From the NCBI GenBank assembly GCA_902798285.1, contig CADBVZ010000018.1, forward strand, positions 1-59,367: a DNA stretch of 59,367 nucleotides, written 5' to 3'. This document shows, one piece after another, positions 58,383-59,367 of the stretch. The translations under genes were made by a program, and so were the position numbers. Position 1 is the first letter of the stretch. Every line of letters starts with the position of its first letter. The notes below the pieces were generated by a model. That model was not told the DNA's origin and did no database searches. It was given only the letters and a program-made list of their open reading frames with translations. Source of the DNA: an uncultured Prevotella sp. GTDB lineage: Bacteria > Bacteroidota > Bacteroidia > Bacteroidales > Bacteroidaceae.

Positions 58383-59367
58383 ATGTTACGTAAAATCAGA
58401 ACAATCCTTGCAGCAGTGTTCTTTGTACTGATCACCCTATTGTTCCTCGACTTCACTGGGACGCTCCATCATTGGCTTTCGTGGATGGCCAAGATTCAGT
58501 TCCTTCCAGCAGTAATGGCGCTCAATGTGGTAGTCGTGGTAGCACTTATCGTCCTGACGCTCGTCTTCGGACGTATCTATTGTTCCACTATCTGTCCGTT
58601 GGGCGTGTTCCAGGATATCTTGGCACGTTTCCATAGGAAGAAGAATAAGTACTCCTATTCCAAGGAGGTGCGTTGGTTGCGCTATCCCATGCTGGTGGTA
58701 TTTGTCATTTCTGGTGTAGCTGGTATAGGTTCTTTGTTCCAGCTATTAGCACCATATAGCAGCTATGGACGCATTGCCACAATGATCTTCCAGCCTATAT
58801 GGAAGATGGGCAACAACCTCCTGGCTACTGTGGCTGAGCATTATGAGAGCTATGCCTTCTACAGTGTGGATACCTGGATGCGCTCCTTGCCTGTATTCAT
58901 CATTGCAGCAGTAACATTGGTGGTACTTTTCGTTTTGGCTTGGCGAGGCGGACGAACTTATTGTAACACCATCTGCCCTGTGGGTACTATCCTCTCTTTC
59001 TTCGCACGTTTCTCTTGGCTGAAGATTCATTTCGATGAGGATAAGTGCAAGAACTGTTCGCTTTGCTCGAAGAATTGTAAGGCAGCATGTATCGACTTCA
59101 AGACCCACTCGGTGGATTACAGTCGATGTGTGGTTTGTGGTAACTGTATCGACATTTGTAAGTTTGGTGCGCTGAAATATGATAATGCTAAGATCCATGT
59201 CAAAGCTCATAAAGAAGTGGATGCCTCCAAACGCTCATTTCTTCTGGCCTCAGCTTTGGTAACAACAACTGCGATGGCTCAAAAGAAGGAGAAACTCATG
59301 GATGGTGGCTTGGCGGATATAGAAGATAAAGTGGCTCCTAAACGCCAGTCACCATTGACGCCTCCAG
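58383..59367 (+). CDS. NapH/YccM-like 4Fe-4S membrane protein (3' end outside window)
   Basis: The open frame begins at ATG 58383, 18 bp after tatC, and runs to the edge (328 codons seen). Four or so membrane helices, two with the paired motifs GRIYCSTICPLG and GRTYCNTICPVG typical of NapH/NosR-type electron-transfer membrane proteins, then a cytosolic domain with two CxxCxxCxxxC clusters (CKNCSLCSKNC, CVVCGNCIDIC) for two [4Fe-4S] centres. Residues ~283-300 read KRSFLLASALVTTTAMAQ, a twin-arginine-like segment (KR) with hydrophobic stretch and AxA-type end, placed inside the protein. With tatA-tatC just upstream this may be a Tat substrate with unusual topology; the partner is unknown. Confidence 0.85.
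   Translation, partial: MLRKIRTILAAVFFVLITLLFLDFTGTLHHWLSWMAKIQFLPAVMALNVVVVVALIVLTLVFGRIYCSTICPLGVFQDILARFHRKKNKYSYSKEVRWLRYPMLVVFVISGVAGIGSLFQLLAPYSSYGRIATMIFQPIWKMGNNLLATVAEHYESYAFYSVDTWMRSLPVFIIAAVTLVVLFVLAWRGGRTYCNTICPVGTILSFFARFSWLKIHFDEDKCKNCSLCSKNCKAACIDFKTHSVDYSRCVVCGNCIDICKFGALKYDNAKIHVKAHKEVDASKRSFLLASALVTTTAMAQKKEKLMDGGLADIEDKVAPKRQSPLTPP

Overview
The window reads as chromosomal DNA of a Bacteroidales bacterium, most likely Prevotella or a close relative. The evidence is a SusC/SusD pair, a NigD-like lipoprotein, CotH-family lipoproteins, a TPP riboswitch ahead of a TonB receptor and PnuT, and many promoters of the Bacteroidetes form TTTG-N19/20-TAnnTTTG with little sign of Shine-Dalgarno sites. 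No rRNA operon or CRISPR array is visible, and there is no complete mobile element. The last gene runs off the right edge.

Left part (1-19.3 kb), mostly minus strand and the accessory-looking portion: a UshA-like nucleotidase, a large DUF3089/GH43-like fusion, a threonine aldolase, then a duplicated two-gene module. Each module unit is a polytopic membrane protein (resembling DUF6057) with a helical C-terminal domain, plus a beta-propeller lipoprotein carrying a CxNCH haem-type motif. Upstream, behind its own terminator, lies a SusC-SusD-lipoprotein operon with a roughly 200-nt leader. Next to it is an N-terminally truncated tyrosine recombinase and a palindromic repeat, which looks like an old integration scar.

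Middle (19.3-40.9 kb), mostly housekeeping: the run PASTA protein-rluD-ddl-acyltransferase-NigD; rpmH and efp transcribed divergently; glycosyltransferase, radC, an Fe-S assembly factor, lpxH and a sugar kinase; two CotH-family lipoproteins, one apparently catalytically dead; pta-ackA for acetate formation; folP-cdaA (folate, c-di-AMP) divergent from murF; two unrecognised exported proteins behind murF; and tRNA-Pro(CGG).

Right part (41-59.4 kb): a nucleoside kinase and Na/Pi transporter (divergent); a TPP-riboswitch-controlled thiamine uptake operon (TonB receptor and PnuT); a sugar isomerase family protein; acyl-CoA ligase; prfB without the usual frameshift; a tiny membrane protein; a CYTH protein; VanZ; two tandem NSS transporters; a helix-hairpin-helix protein; tatA-tatC; and a partial NapH-like Fe-S membrane protein with an internal Tat-like motif.

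The most interesting signals are the duplicated haem-motif/membrane-protein module at 5.2-11.4 kb, the active/inactive CotH pair, and several families of very short repeats. The repeats are four loci of 7-bp tandem units, two of them inside coding sequence and giving the same peptide in unrelated proteins, and TTTACTCsGAGTAAA palindromes at two loci.
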